From contig CAZGRL010000003.1 of the NCBI GenBank assembly GCA_964528155.1, positions 38,545 through 102,544 on the forward strand: a stretch of 64,000 nucleotides of DNA. Direction: 5' to 3'. This document shows, piece by piece, positions 34,645-41,861 of this stretch. A model generated the notes under the pieces. It searched no databases. It saw only the letters and a program-made list of their open reading frames with translations, and was not told where the DNA came from. The translations under genes were made by a program, and so were the position numbers. The DNA comes from G001797105 sp964528155. Lineage in GTDB: Bacteria > Chloroflexota > Anaerolineae > Anaerolineales > E44-bin32. Within the stretch, counting starts at the first letter, position 1. The number at the start of each line of letters is the position of its first letter.

Positions 34645-35085
34645 ATGAAGCATGAGCGACGCCGGGCAAGGAACCTGGCCATCCAAGTCCTGTACGAGGT
34701 CGATTGTGTTGACCACCCGGCCGACGAAGTCATCGCCCGTCACATCCAGGCAAACGAGACACTCGGATCGGACGGCGCCGAGTTTCTTACGCGCCTTGTC
34801 AAGGGAACCGTCCAATCAAGGCATATCCTGGACCGACTGATCGCCGAATGCGCCCCGGAATGGCCCGTCGACCAACTGGCTGTCGTCGACAGGAACATCT
34901 TGCGGCTGGCGCTGTGGGAGTTCGCCGTCTCCGGTGAGACGCCCGTCAGGGTCGCGATCAACGAGGCCGTGGAGCTGGCGAAGCGCTTCGGGTCGGACAG
35001 TGCCCCGCGGTTCATCAACGGCGTCCTCGGGACCCTGGCCGAGCGCGAACAAGAAATCCGCCGTCAGTTCCAGCCCGCAGGCTGA
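34645..35085 (+). CDS. nusB: Transcription antitermination factor NusB
   Basis: RNA-binding helical protein that, with S10/NusE, supports rRNA transcription antitermination. The 146 residues open with RRRARNLAIQVLYEVD and end with the family helix pair DRNILRLALWEFAV and RVAINEAVELAKRFGSDSAPRFINGVLGTLA, which is diagnostic. It lies 13 bases after the Asp23-family gene and 4 bases before tatB. Confidence 0.95.
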   Translation: MKHERRRARNLAIQVLYEVDCVDHPADEVIARHIQANETLGSDGAEFLTRLVKGTVQSRHILDRLIAECAPEWPVDQLAVVDRNILRLALWEFAVSGETPVRVAINEAVELAKRFGSDSAPRFINGVLGTLAEREQEIRRQFQPAG

Positions 35086-35089
35086 ATGC

Positions 35090-35536
35090 ATGGAGTTCCT
35101 CGGGATCGGGCCGCTCGAGCTTGCCTTTATCATTCTGATCGCCGTGATCGTGATCGGTCCGCGTGACATCGGCAGATTCGCTCGCAGCGCCGGCCAGTTT
35201 CTGAACAGGTTGTATCGCTCGGAGGAATGGAAGGCGCTCAACCAGGCCTCGCGCAATCTACGAACGCTCCCGAATCGGCTGGCCCGCGAGGCCGCCCTGG
35301 ACGAGCTCGAGAAGACACGCCAGGAGGCGGAAAAGGCCATCCAAGCCGACAGTCCCTCATCCGAAGCATCTCAAGCCCAGACCGCATCTGAGGCCGGGAA
35401 TGCCTCCTGGGGTCCTCGCTTCCCCGAGAAGCAATCCGGCATGCAGGCCTGGGTCGCGCCGTCCAACGACACGCCCCCTTCCCAAGAACCCGCTGAAGCC
35501 TCTGAAGAAACACCAACCTCGGATCCGCCTGCCTGA
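35090..35536 (+). CDS. tatB: Sec-independent translocase subunit TatB-like
   Basis: TatA/B-family subunit of 148 residues. The N-terminal membrane helix MEFLGIGPLELAFIILIAVIVIGP is followed by RDIGRFARSAGQFLNRLYRSEEW, an amphipathic helix, and a long, charged, Ser/Pro/Glu-rich tail typical of TatB rather than TatA. It starts 4 bases after nusB and overlaps the tatC start by one base, so TatB and TatC are made together as the Tat substrate receptor. TatA is encoded at 18.8-19.0 kb. Confidence 0.87.
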   Translation: MEFLGIGPLELAFIILIAVIVIGPRDIGRFARSAGQFLNRLYRSEEWKALNQASRNLRTLPNRLAREAALDELEKTRQEAEKAIQADSPSSEASQAQTASEAGNASWGPRFPEKQSGMQAWVAPSNDTPPSQEPAEASEETPTSDPPA

Positions 35537-36393
35537 TGCTCAAATCCATTCTTCGCACCCTCGGACGGATCGTGATGGCCCCCGTCCGTTTGATCAAATG
35601 GCCCTACCGTCGCCTGCAACAGTTCTTGTCGTACGAGCCGGAGGAGACGTCGACCGTCGATGTCTTCGCCAAAGCCATCGAGCGCCCATCCATTCTCGTC
35701 GAGCATTTGGAGGCTTTGCGCGCCCACTTGTTTCGCTCCGTGGCCGTTCTGGCACTCACGACGGCGTTGAGCTTTGCCGTGGCGGGCAAGATCCTGGCCT
35801 GGCTCACCGAGCCAATCGGCGGTATCCAGGAGCTGCAGGCGATCGAGGTGACCGAGTCGATCGGGGCCTACATGCGCGTGTCTCTGCTCAGTGGGTTTGC
35901 TCTGGCATTCCCCTACATCTGCTTCGAGTTCTTCGCCTTCATCAATCCCGGGCTTCGGCGTCGCGAACGGGTGCTGATCCTCACCGCCATTCCGGCGGCT
36001 TTCATCCTCTTTCTGGCCGGCCTGGCCTTCGCGTATTTCGTCATGCTCCCGGCGGCGCTTCCGTTCTTGCTCAACTTCATGGGGATTTCGACCCGGGTTC
36101 GCCCGATGAACTATGTACGCTTCGTGACCGGGCTGATGTTCTGGATCGGGGTCGCGTTTCAGTTCCCCCTGATCGTCTACGCGCTGGCGGCCATCGGTAT
36201 CGTCAACGCCCGTTCGCTGATGAACGGCTGGCGCTTTGCCGTGGTGGGGATTGCCGTCCTGGCGGCGGCCGTAACCCCCACGGTCGACCCGGTGAACATG
36301 GCGTTGGTGATGGCGCCCATGATCATCCTGTATTTCCTGAGCATCGGACTGGCCGCAATTGCCGGGCGCCGTCGAGAACCTGCCGAGACCTGA
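35536..36393 (+). CDS. tatC: Sec-independent translocase subunit TatC
   Basis: Polytopic receptor for twin-arginine signal peptides, 285 residues with about six membrane helices. An N-terminal extension of about 55 residues precedes the family start EHLEALRAHLFRSVAVLALTTALSF. The conserved first-loop and FEFFAFINPGLRRRERV segments are present near residues 132-150. The start ATG overlaps the tatB stop. The usual TatC length is 240-260, so the extra N-terminus (basic, with a Tyr/Glu-rich stretch) is a feature of this lineage or part of it may not be translated. Confidence 0.94.
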   Translation: MLKSILRTLGRIVMAPVRLIKWPYRRLQQFLSYEPEETSTVDVFAKAIERPSILVEHLEALRAHLFRSVAVLALTTALSFAVAGKILAWLTEPIGGIQELQAIEVTESIGAYMRVSLLSGFALAFPYICFEFFAFINPGLRRRERVLILTAIPAAFILFLAGLAFAYFVMLPAALPFLLNFMGISTRVRPMNYVRFVTGLMFWIGVAFQFPLIVYALAAIGIVNARSLMNGWRFAVVGIAVLAAAVTPTVDPVNMALVMAPMIILYFLSIGLAAIAGRRREPAET

Positions 36394-36499
36394 GCGACCC
36401 TCCCCCAGAACACCTGCAGTAGATGCCAGTGACACAGGATGGCTGCTCATCCCCTGATGCGCTTGCACGTGAAGCGACAGCGATCCCCACCCCCTCTAT

Positions 36500-36547
36500 C
36501 CCCTCCCCCGTCGTCCTGACCGGAGCAGTCGAAGGACGGGGGAGGGG
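36500..36547. repeat. GC-rich inverted repeat next to hairpin C
   Basis: CCCCTCCCCCGTCGTCCT at 36500-36517 pairs with 36533-36547, with a 3-base bulge. The loop contains the word GCAGTCGAAGGA, similar to the AAGTCGAAGGA at the right end of the window. Together with the next hairpin it fills the gap after tatC. Confidence 0.6.
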
Positions 36548-36555
36548 AATGAGGA

Positions 36556-36608
36556 GGCGATTTTTAAGGATGGGACCGGCGCAGCCGGTCCCATCCTTCA
36601 AAATCGCC
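36556..36608. repeat. Long hairpin C (25-bp stem, one mismatch, 3-nt loop)
   Basis: Arms 36556-36580 and 36584-36608 with loop GCA. It shares the AAGGATGGG-CCGGC core with hairpin A; the outer halves differ in sequence but still pair. It lies between the convergent ends of tatC and the methyltransferase gene, 28 bases before the latter's stop. Confidence 0.8.
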
Positions 36609-36635
36609 ACTGGATGGCTCGAGCGCACCAGCCCC

Positions 36636-37382
36636 TCAATTGCGTGGCAGCGGCCGCAGGCGGGCGATCTGGACTGACTCGCGCAACAGGATCTCTTTGT
36701 CTCTCTCGCGAGTGCGGAACAGATCTTCAATCAGGCGCGCAGTCGAATCTTCGATGAACGCATCTTGCCACTCGCTTTCGAGGTGGTGCCTGAGATCATC
36801 AAGCGAGGGCGCGTGGGTTGTGAAACGGAAGCGGGTCTTGCGCTCAAGCTTGAACCACCCTCGCTCGATCACTTGCGCCAGGGCCTGATCCGCCTGCTCG
36901 TACTCGAGGTAGTCGTCCGTCTCGCGCAACCATCCTGCATCATGGACTCTTCCGGCAATCCGAACCTGAATCGAGGGCGGTTCAGGGGATGGATGGATAT
37001 CGACCAGCGCACCGTCGGGTTGGAGCAGACCGTGGATTTTCTCCAGGGCATGAACCATGCCCTCGGCTTCGATTCATCAAAGGCTCCAGGAGAGCAGCAC
37101 TACGTTGAAGGCGAGAGGCCCCGCCGGAGGCGTATACGCTTCGAGACCGATCGCTCGAAAATCTATTCGGCCACGTAGATCGTTCGGGAGCCTCATCTTG
37201 GCCAGGGCGATGTCGTCCTCATCCGGGTCGATCGCGATGACATGGGCCACTCGATCAGCGTATCGGAAAGTCAACCGCCCATCCCCGGCGCCGATCTCGA
37301 GGACGCGCGGCGGCGTCGGCGCTTGCAGGAATTCGAGCACCGTCCGCAGCTCTTCGCCTTCTGGATCAAGGATGACTGCCAT
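36636..37382 (-). CDS. SAM-dependent methyltransferase with two adjacent in-frame UGA codons (putative Sec-Sec selenoprotein)
   Basis: Class I methyltransferase fold read as one frame of 248 residues. The N-terminal part holds the SAM-binding motif VLEIGAGDGRL near residues 27-37 and the acidic strand end VIAIDPDEDDI. Strand four, FNVVLLSWSL, is followed at codons 102-103 by TGA TGA (37077-37079 and 37074-37076). The same frame then goes on with the expected helix and strand (EGMVHALEKIHGLLQPDGALVDIHP) to a long C-terminal domain. A perfect 8-bp hairpin with loop GUU lies 10 bases after the second UGA, as expected for a bacterial SECIS element. Cys-Cys is the likely ancestral pair. If UGA is not recoded, this is a pseudogene. 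The GNAT gene is 108 bases upstream. Confidence 0.62.
37045..37063 (-). promoter_or_regulatory. SECIS-like hairpin after the tandem UGA
   Basis: On the mRNA, AGGGCAUG pairs perfectly with CAUGCCCU around the loop GUU. The loop begins 18 nucleotides after the second UGA and 21 after the first, and its first base is G. Bacterial SECIS elements are described as short stems with the loop 16-37 nucleotides after UGA and a G in the first two loop positions. Confidence 0.55.
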
Positions 37383-37490
37383 CGACGATGACTCCTTCAG
37401 TCAGGCACGGGTACACCTTGGCCGCACCCCCCAGCCGCTCAGTGTCTGAGTCTCACCAGCATGCGGGCGACACGACCGCCCAAGCTGAAA

Positions 37491-38096
37491 TCAAGCCTTG
37501 CTTCGCCGCTGCACCTGCCTGCGCATGATCGGTCGCCGAGGAGAGCGCCGGGCGACTTCGCGGAAACCCTCTCGCTCGAACGTCGAGGCCGAGCCGGGGA
37601 AAGCATCGGCGGCGGAGAATTTCGAGCCCGGCGCGCGCTCCACAGGGTAGCCCTCCACCAGTGTCGCTCCTTCAGCCGCGGCGTGGTCGACAGCGGCCTT
37701 GACGAGCGCCCGGGAGAGCCCCTGCCTGCGGTGCGCCTTGGAGACAAAGAAGCACACGATCGACCATACCGGCCGATCATCCACCCTTTTCAAGACATGC
37801 GACCTCTCCAACGAAGAGAATTCCTCTCGAGGGGCGACCGAAACCCAGCCAACGGGTTCTCCGCCGATGTATGCCAGCAGGCCCGGCACCCGACCGCTGT
37901 CAACGATCCGCTTGAGCGCTTTTCGGTTCCCTTCGTTCGAATTCTCGCTCCATTCCGATCGCTTGATTCGATACCACATGCACCAGCATCCGCTACACGC
38001 CCCACGCGGCCCGAAAAGCCGCTCGAGATCTTCCCACCGTTCGGGCGTCACCGGATGAAACCGAATGTCAGACTTCCTCACCATGACCTTCTCCAT
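37491..38096 (-). CDS. GNAT-family N-acetyltransferase
   Basis: Acetyl-CoA-dependent transferase of 201 residues. The central GNAT strand-helix is visible: WSIVCFFVSKAHRRQGLSRALVKAAVDHA near residues 110-138, with the Q/RxxGxG/A-type pyrophosphate loop as RRQGLS. The N-terminus carries a cysteine-rich WxxC motif (CSGCWCMWYRIKRSEW near 34-49) common to a subgroup of unknown substrate. The methyltransferase with tandem UGA follows on the same strand, so the two may act on one substrate. Function beyond acetyl transfer is unknown. Confidence 0.85.
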   Translation of the reverse strand: MEKVMVRKSDIRFHPVTPERWEDLERLFGPRGACSGCWCMWYRIKRSEWSENSNEGNRKALKRIVDSGRVPGLLAYIGGEPVGWVSVAPREEFSSLERSHVLKRVDDRPVWSIVCFFVSKAHRRQGLSRALVKAAVDHAAAEGATLVEGYPVERAPGSKFSAADAFPGSASTFEREGFREVARRSPRRPIMRRQVQRRSKA

Positions 38097-38405
38097 TCAT
38101 TCGCACGGGTATGGGTTCTTACCGACGCTGCCTCCGCCCTCATTATGGAGCATTCCACGCTTTTATCTTACCCGGATTGAGGAATTGCAGAGGGTCACCG
38201 CTGGGGTGAGTTCCAACCGGATGAGGAATACGGGAAGATGTATGTTGGACGGCGGCAGAGCCGCCGTCCAACATACATCTTCCCTCTAGAACGAGGCCGC
38301 GACCCTCGATATGGGACGCACCCTCGCCGTTGGCGTATTCTTTCGCGCGATCGCGCCCAGGGGTACAATCATCCTACCCCGCACGTTTCTCCAAGGAGGC
38401 CGAGC
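38097..38405. other. Intergenic region with hairpin D
   Basis: A divergent gap of 309 bases between the GNAT gene and the thiolase-like gene. It contains the hairpin at 38232-38284 with remnants of the outer GAGGGT repeats seen around the 25.9-kb element, and a TACAAT at 38364-38369 that may be the -10 box for the thiolase-like gene. No gene was seen. Confidence 0.5.
38232..38284. repeat. Long perfect hairpin D (25-bp stem, 3-nt loop)
   Basis: Arms 38232-38256 and 38260-38284, loop AGA. The inner TTGGACGGCGGC half is identical to that of the hairpin at 25949-26005, while the outer half differs by paired changes on both arms. Confidence 0.85.
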
Positions 38406-39770
38406 ATGCGTCCTGTCTTTGCGATATCAGGGGGTGTCTCCAAATTCGCAAAAGCGCGCCCCGATAAGACATTCCAGGCAGTGATCAAGGAATCCTACGA
38501 CTACGCCATCGACGATTTGGGAATCGACTTCCCCACTTTCACTTCTCTGGTCGACGGCTCCGTCGCCGCTTATTTCTCGGATCACTTCGCCAGACAACTG
38601 ATGGCCGGAATCATGGCCCAGGACTACCTGGGATTGTGCCCCAAGCCCAGTCATCGTGTCGAAGGAGGCGGCGCCACCGGCGGGCTGTGTTTCCAGGAAG
38701 CCTGGAAATCGATCGCCTCCGGTCACATGGACGTCTGCGTCGCCTACGGCTTTGAGACGATGAGCCACGTCGAGACGTGGAAAGGGAACGAGTTTATCGC
38801 CCTCGCCTCCGACGTCTCGTGGGACTACCCCGTCGGAGGTTTCTATTCCGGCTATTACGCCATGATGGTCACTCGCCACATGAAGGAATTCGGCACAACG
38901 GTCGAGCAGATGGCGGCGGTGTCCGTCAAGAATCACATCAATGCCTATCACAACCCGTACGCGCAGAAACGTCATCGATACACCATCCAGGACGTGAGGG
39001 AATCCCCGATGGTGGCCTGGCCTCTCACCCGACTCGATATCTGTGTGATGTCGGATGGCGCGGCGTCCGTCATCCTGGCCTCGGAGGACGGTCTGCGCCG
39101 GCTAGAAGCCGCCGGGGCCTCCATCCGGCGTCCGCTGGCACGGATCACGGGGATCGGCCGCGGCACCGACGCCATGCGGATGGCCGACCGACCTCATGTG
39201 GATTACGACACTTTCATGCGCGACTACGCGACGGAGAAGGAGCGTTCATCCGACGATACACACAAGTACTACAAGAACCTGTGGGATCATGGCACTAGGT
39301 ACCCGGGCGTGCATTCGTTCCGCGCTGGCCGGACGGCCGGGAACATGGCCTACAAACACGCCGGCATTCAGGATCCTCTACAACAACTCGATTTCATCGA
39401 GCTTCATGACGCCTACACCTCGAGTGAGATCCAGACGTACGAGGATATGGGCCTGTGTCGCTACGGTGAGGGAGGGCCCTTCGCCGAATCAGGCAAGGCC
39501 TTCATGCCCGGCGTCGATTACGGGATGAAGTTGCGCGACCAACCCGAGTGTCCCGTGAATCCTTCCGGCGGATTGATCGCCTGCGGACATCCGGTCGGCG
39601 CCACCGGACTCATGCAGGCCGTGTTCGCCATTTGGCAGCTCCAAGGCACGATCGAGAAACACTTCGACGACAAGACGCTGCAGGTCCAAGATGCCCGTCG
39701 CGGGGCGATCCATTCCCATGCAGGTACAGGAACCTACGTGACCATCAGCGTTCTGGAACGGGAGGAGTAG
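38406..39770 (+). CDS. Thiolase-fold protein lacking the catalytic cysteines
   Basis: Protein of 454 residues with the thiolase superfamily fold, closest in style to SCP-x/archaeal acetyl-CoA acetyltransferases. The ATG at 38406 follows AGGAGG. The nucleophile motif, usually VEAACASGG, reads VEGGGATGG with Gly89 in place of Cys. The second Cys of thiolases is also absent near the C-terminus (SHAGTGT). The histidine motif GLIACGHPVGATG is kept. Such Cys-less thiolase-fold proteins that pair with a DUF35 protein include the steroid side-chain aldolase Ltp2, which cleaves C-C bonds by retro-aldol chemistry. The DUF35 gene is 3 bases downstream, supporting a complex. True thiolase activity is unlikely. 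Confidence 0.82.
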   Translation: MRPVFAISGGVSKFAKARPDKTFQAVIKESYDYAIDDLGIDFPTFTSLVDGSVAAYFSDHFARQLMAGIMAQDYLGLCPKPSHRVEGGGATGGLCFQEAWKSIASGHMDVCVAYGFETMSHVETWKGNEFIALASDVSWDYPVGGFYSGYYAMMVTRHMKEFGTTVEQMAAVSVKNHINAYHNPYAQKRHRYTIQDVRESPMVAWPLTRLDICVMSDGAASVILASEDGLRRLEAAGASIRRPLARITGIGRGTDAMRMADRPHVDYDTFMRDYATEKERSSDDTHKYYKNLWDHGTRYPGVHSFRAGRTAGNMAYKHAGIQDPLQQLDFIELHDAYTSSEIQTYEDMGLCRYGEGGPFAESGKAFMPGVDYGMKLRDQPECPVNPSGGLIACGHPVGATGLMQAVFAIWQLQGTIEKHFDDKTLQVQDARRGAIHSHAGTGTYVTISVLEREE

Positions 39771-39773
39771 TCC

Positions 39774-40322
39774 ATGTCGAAGATCCCCGACAAGCGACCT
39801 GAGAGCCTGGGCGGGTACGTCATCCACGGTGTGCCGTTTCCGACAGATACAGATCCCGATGCGCTGGCATTCTTGAAAAGGCTCGCCCCGATCCAGATCG
39901 AGCAGAAGTACCAGATCACTTATCTGCACTCTTACGGACAGGACAGCCCGTGGTTCGCCGCAGCGACCAATCGAAAACTCCTTGCCACGCACGACGCCGA
40001 CAGTGGATACACTTATGCCACGCCTCGCGGGCATGACATGTACAGCGGCAAGGAAACGGATTGGATTGACATCAGTGACCGGCCGGCCAAAATCCATGCC
40101 TTCACCGTGTGTCATTTTGGCTCTGAGGAATTCCTACCGGAGACACCCTTCGTGTTGGCGCTGATCGAATTCGAGGACGTCAACACGCTCTTCCTGACAC
40201 GCCTCCTGGGGGTAGACCCCGATCAAGCAACGTTGGACTGGATCGGGATGTCTGTTGAGCCCCGCTTTCTTCGCAACAGCAAACTCAAACCGACGGACGT
40301 CTATTTCGTCCCGGCCGGCTGA
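39774..40322 (+). CDS. DUF35 OB-fold partner of the thiolase-like protein
   Basis: Protein of 182 residues of the DUF35/YjhA-type family that forms complexes with thiolase-fold enzymes and helps to bind the acyl-CoA. Position directly behind the thiolase-like gene with a GGAGG ribosome-binding site is the normal arrangement. The N-terminal zinc-ribbon cysteines of typical DUF35 proteins are missing (ATHDADSGYTYATPRG in their place). The OB part has TDWIDISDRPAKIHAFTVCHFG and PFVLALIEFEDVNTLFLTRLLG near residues 88-145. The substrate is unknown. Confidence 0.8.
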   Translation: MSKIPDKRPESLGGYVIHGVPFPTDTDPDALAFLKRLAPIQIEQKYQITYLHSYGQDSPWFAAATNRKLLATHDADSGYTYATPRGHDMYSGKETDWIDISDRPAKIHAFTVCHFGSEEFLPETPFVLALIEFEDVNTLFLTRLLGVDPDQATLDWIGMSVEPRFLRNSKLKPTDVYFVPAG

Positions 40323-40340
40323 CACGGGGAGCGGGTTCGA

Positions 40341-41069
40341 TTGCCTTCGACACTGCCTCGCGATCATCCGAACCTGGTTGCGGCTGCCTCGCGATTGAGG
40401 CGCAACTTGTGGATCTGGGCGGGGCTGTTCCTGGCGATGGCCGTCCTGATTTACACCGCGCTCGGTTCCGCGCACATCCTCCGGGCGGCACCATGGATCA
40501 TCGGCGCGCTGCTCTTCATTTTCGGCCGCCAGCCTGCCTTCCTCGCTCTCGCCAGCATCTTCTGGGGACTTGAGCTGATACACCTGGTGCCGGGAGCCGA
40601 GGCCGCGCTCGGACCCAATCCCCTCTCGGCCTCACTTGGATCGAGCCCCCTCGAGATACTGGGCTACGCAGTTCTCGAAGCGGTCATGCTGATCACCGCC
40701 TGGAATCAGTTCATGTTCTACCGGATGCTGTACGGGACCCAGGGCTTCACCGGCCTCGATTCTGAAGCTCCTTTGATCCCCGAAGTCGTCCCTAATCAGA
40801 CCTCGCGCCTGGCGTGGACTGCCCTCATCCTGGCCCTCGGGAGCGTGATTGTCACTGCTGCCGCAATCCCCCTCGCCCGCCAGGCGAGATCAGTGTTTGC
40901 GGTCGACACAGCTCTGGGCCTGTCCGAGCTCGCCATGGGGCTTGGTCTGGGCGTGGCCTTCTCCCCGACGACCCGGCGCAGGTTAGCACTGGCAGGCACG
41001 CTCATCGGCGCTGTGGGTTTCGCCTTGAGCCTGGCCATTAACCAGGCGCTGGGTGGAAGCGGGGCCTGA
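40341..41069 (+). CDS. Hypothetical polytopic membrane protein
   Basis: A 242-residue protein from TTG 40341 (GGGAG upstream) with about six membrane segments: two close together near residues 20-60, two in the middle and two near the C-terminus. A basic N-terminal stretch suggests a cytoplasmic start. I do not recognise a family. It is followed 3 bases later by the PH-like gene and then by the large lipoprotein, which suggests a small envelope-associated operon unrelated to the thiolase pair. Confidence 0.7.
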   Translation: MPSTLPRDHPNLVAAASRLRRNLWIWAGLFLAMAVLIYTALGSAHILRAAPWIIGALLFIFGRQPAFLALASIFWGLELIHLVPGAEAALGPNPLSASLGSSPLEILGYAVLEAVMLITAWNQFMFYRMLYGTQGFTGLDSEAPLIPEVVPNQTSRLAWTALILALGSVIVTAAAIPLARQARSVFAVDTALGLSELAMGLGLGVAFSPTTRRRLALAGTLIGAVGFALSLAINQALGGSGA

Positions 41070-41072
41070 GGG

Positions 41073-41861
41073 ATGACCGGCCAGCCTCAGGCGACACCGA
41101 CATCCGAGCTGGGCCTGCAGACCGGCCAGCACCGGCTTCGCCGACTCCTCCGCCTGGCGTATCCCGCCCTCGGCCTGACCGGCCTGCTCGCCACACTCGC
41201 TCTGTGGGCGTTCGCCACTTGGCGTTGGTTCTTCGCTTACTCCACCTACGGTCCTGCGCTCGTCTGGCGCGTTGCGTTTCCTATCGTCTTGCTCAGCGTG
41301 GCCACCCTCGCTGCCGGTCTTGTTGGAGTCCTGGCCAGGATCCGGCTCGGGCCGCTGGTCGTCACAACCTACGAGAGAGGTCTGACCGTCCGTCGGGGTC
41401 GGCGGGGTAAGCTCATTCGTTGGGGTCACATTCGCTATCTGCGCACGGCGGCGGTGCGCTACGGTTTCTCCGGATTGAGTTGGGGACGACGGGCTTCGAT
41501 CACGCTCGCGCTCGACAGCGGGGAGAAGCTCCGTTTCACAACGGCCCTGACAGACATCGAAGGCCTGATCGCTAATGTGTAGGGCAATGTGTATCCGAGA
41601 CTGTTGGACGAATACACACGCGAGTTTAATGACGGTCACGTGCTCAGTTTCGGTCCGCTGACGCTGTCCCCGCAAGCCATCCAACGGGGCCGAAGCCGAC
41701 TCGAATGGACGAATCTTGGCCGCGCCTCACTTGAGAACGGGAGGCTGGTGCTGACACCTCGCCCTGCGGCAGAGGGTTCGAAGATCCGGGTCGAGGCCGG
41801 ACGAATACCGAACGTCGACTTGTGTTTGCAGTTCATCCAACAATTGAGCAGGCAGATTTGA
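41073..41861 (+). pseudogene. DUF6585-like membrane protein interrupted by an in-frame amber codon
   Basis: The frame opens at ATG 41073 with two membrane helices (about residues 33-60 and 68-90) and a PH-like domain (GPLVVTTYERGLTVRRGRRGKLIRW onward). It stops at TAG 41580-41582 and continues without shift to 41861 with YPRLLDEYTREFNDGHVLSFGPLTLSPQAIQRGR, which looks like the C-terminal part of the same family. One base change (CAG to TAG) would explain this. Either the second half is lost, it is restarted at GTG 41589, or the codon is suppressed. Role unknown. The large lipoprotein gene overlaps the 3' end. Confidence 0.6.

Noticed and set aside
35371..36468. Open frame of 365 codons on the minus strand
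   Set aside because: Antisense to tatB-tatC; composition rich in Gln/His/Arg typical of a shadow frame.
41580..41582. Pyrrolysine at the amber codon
   Set aside because: The protein is not a methylamine methyltransferase, no pyl gene is visible, and a one-base nonsense change explains the observation.
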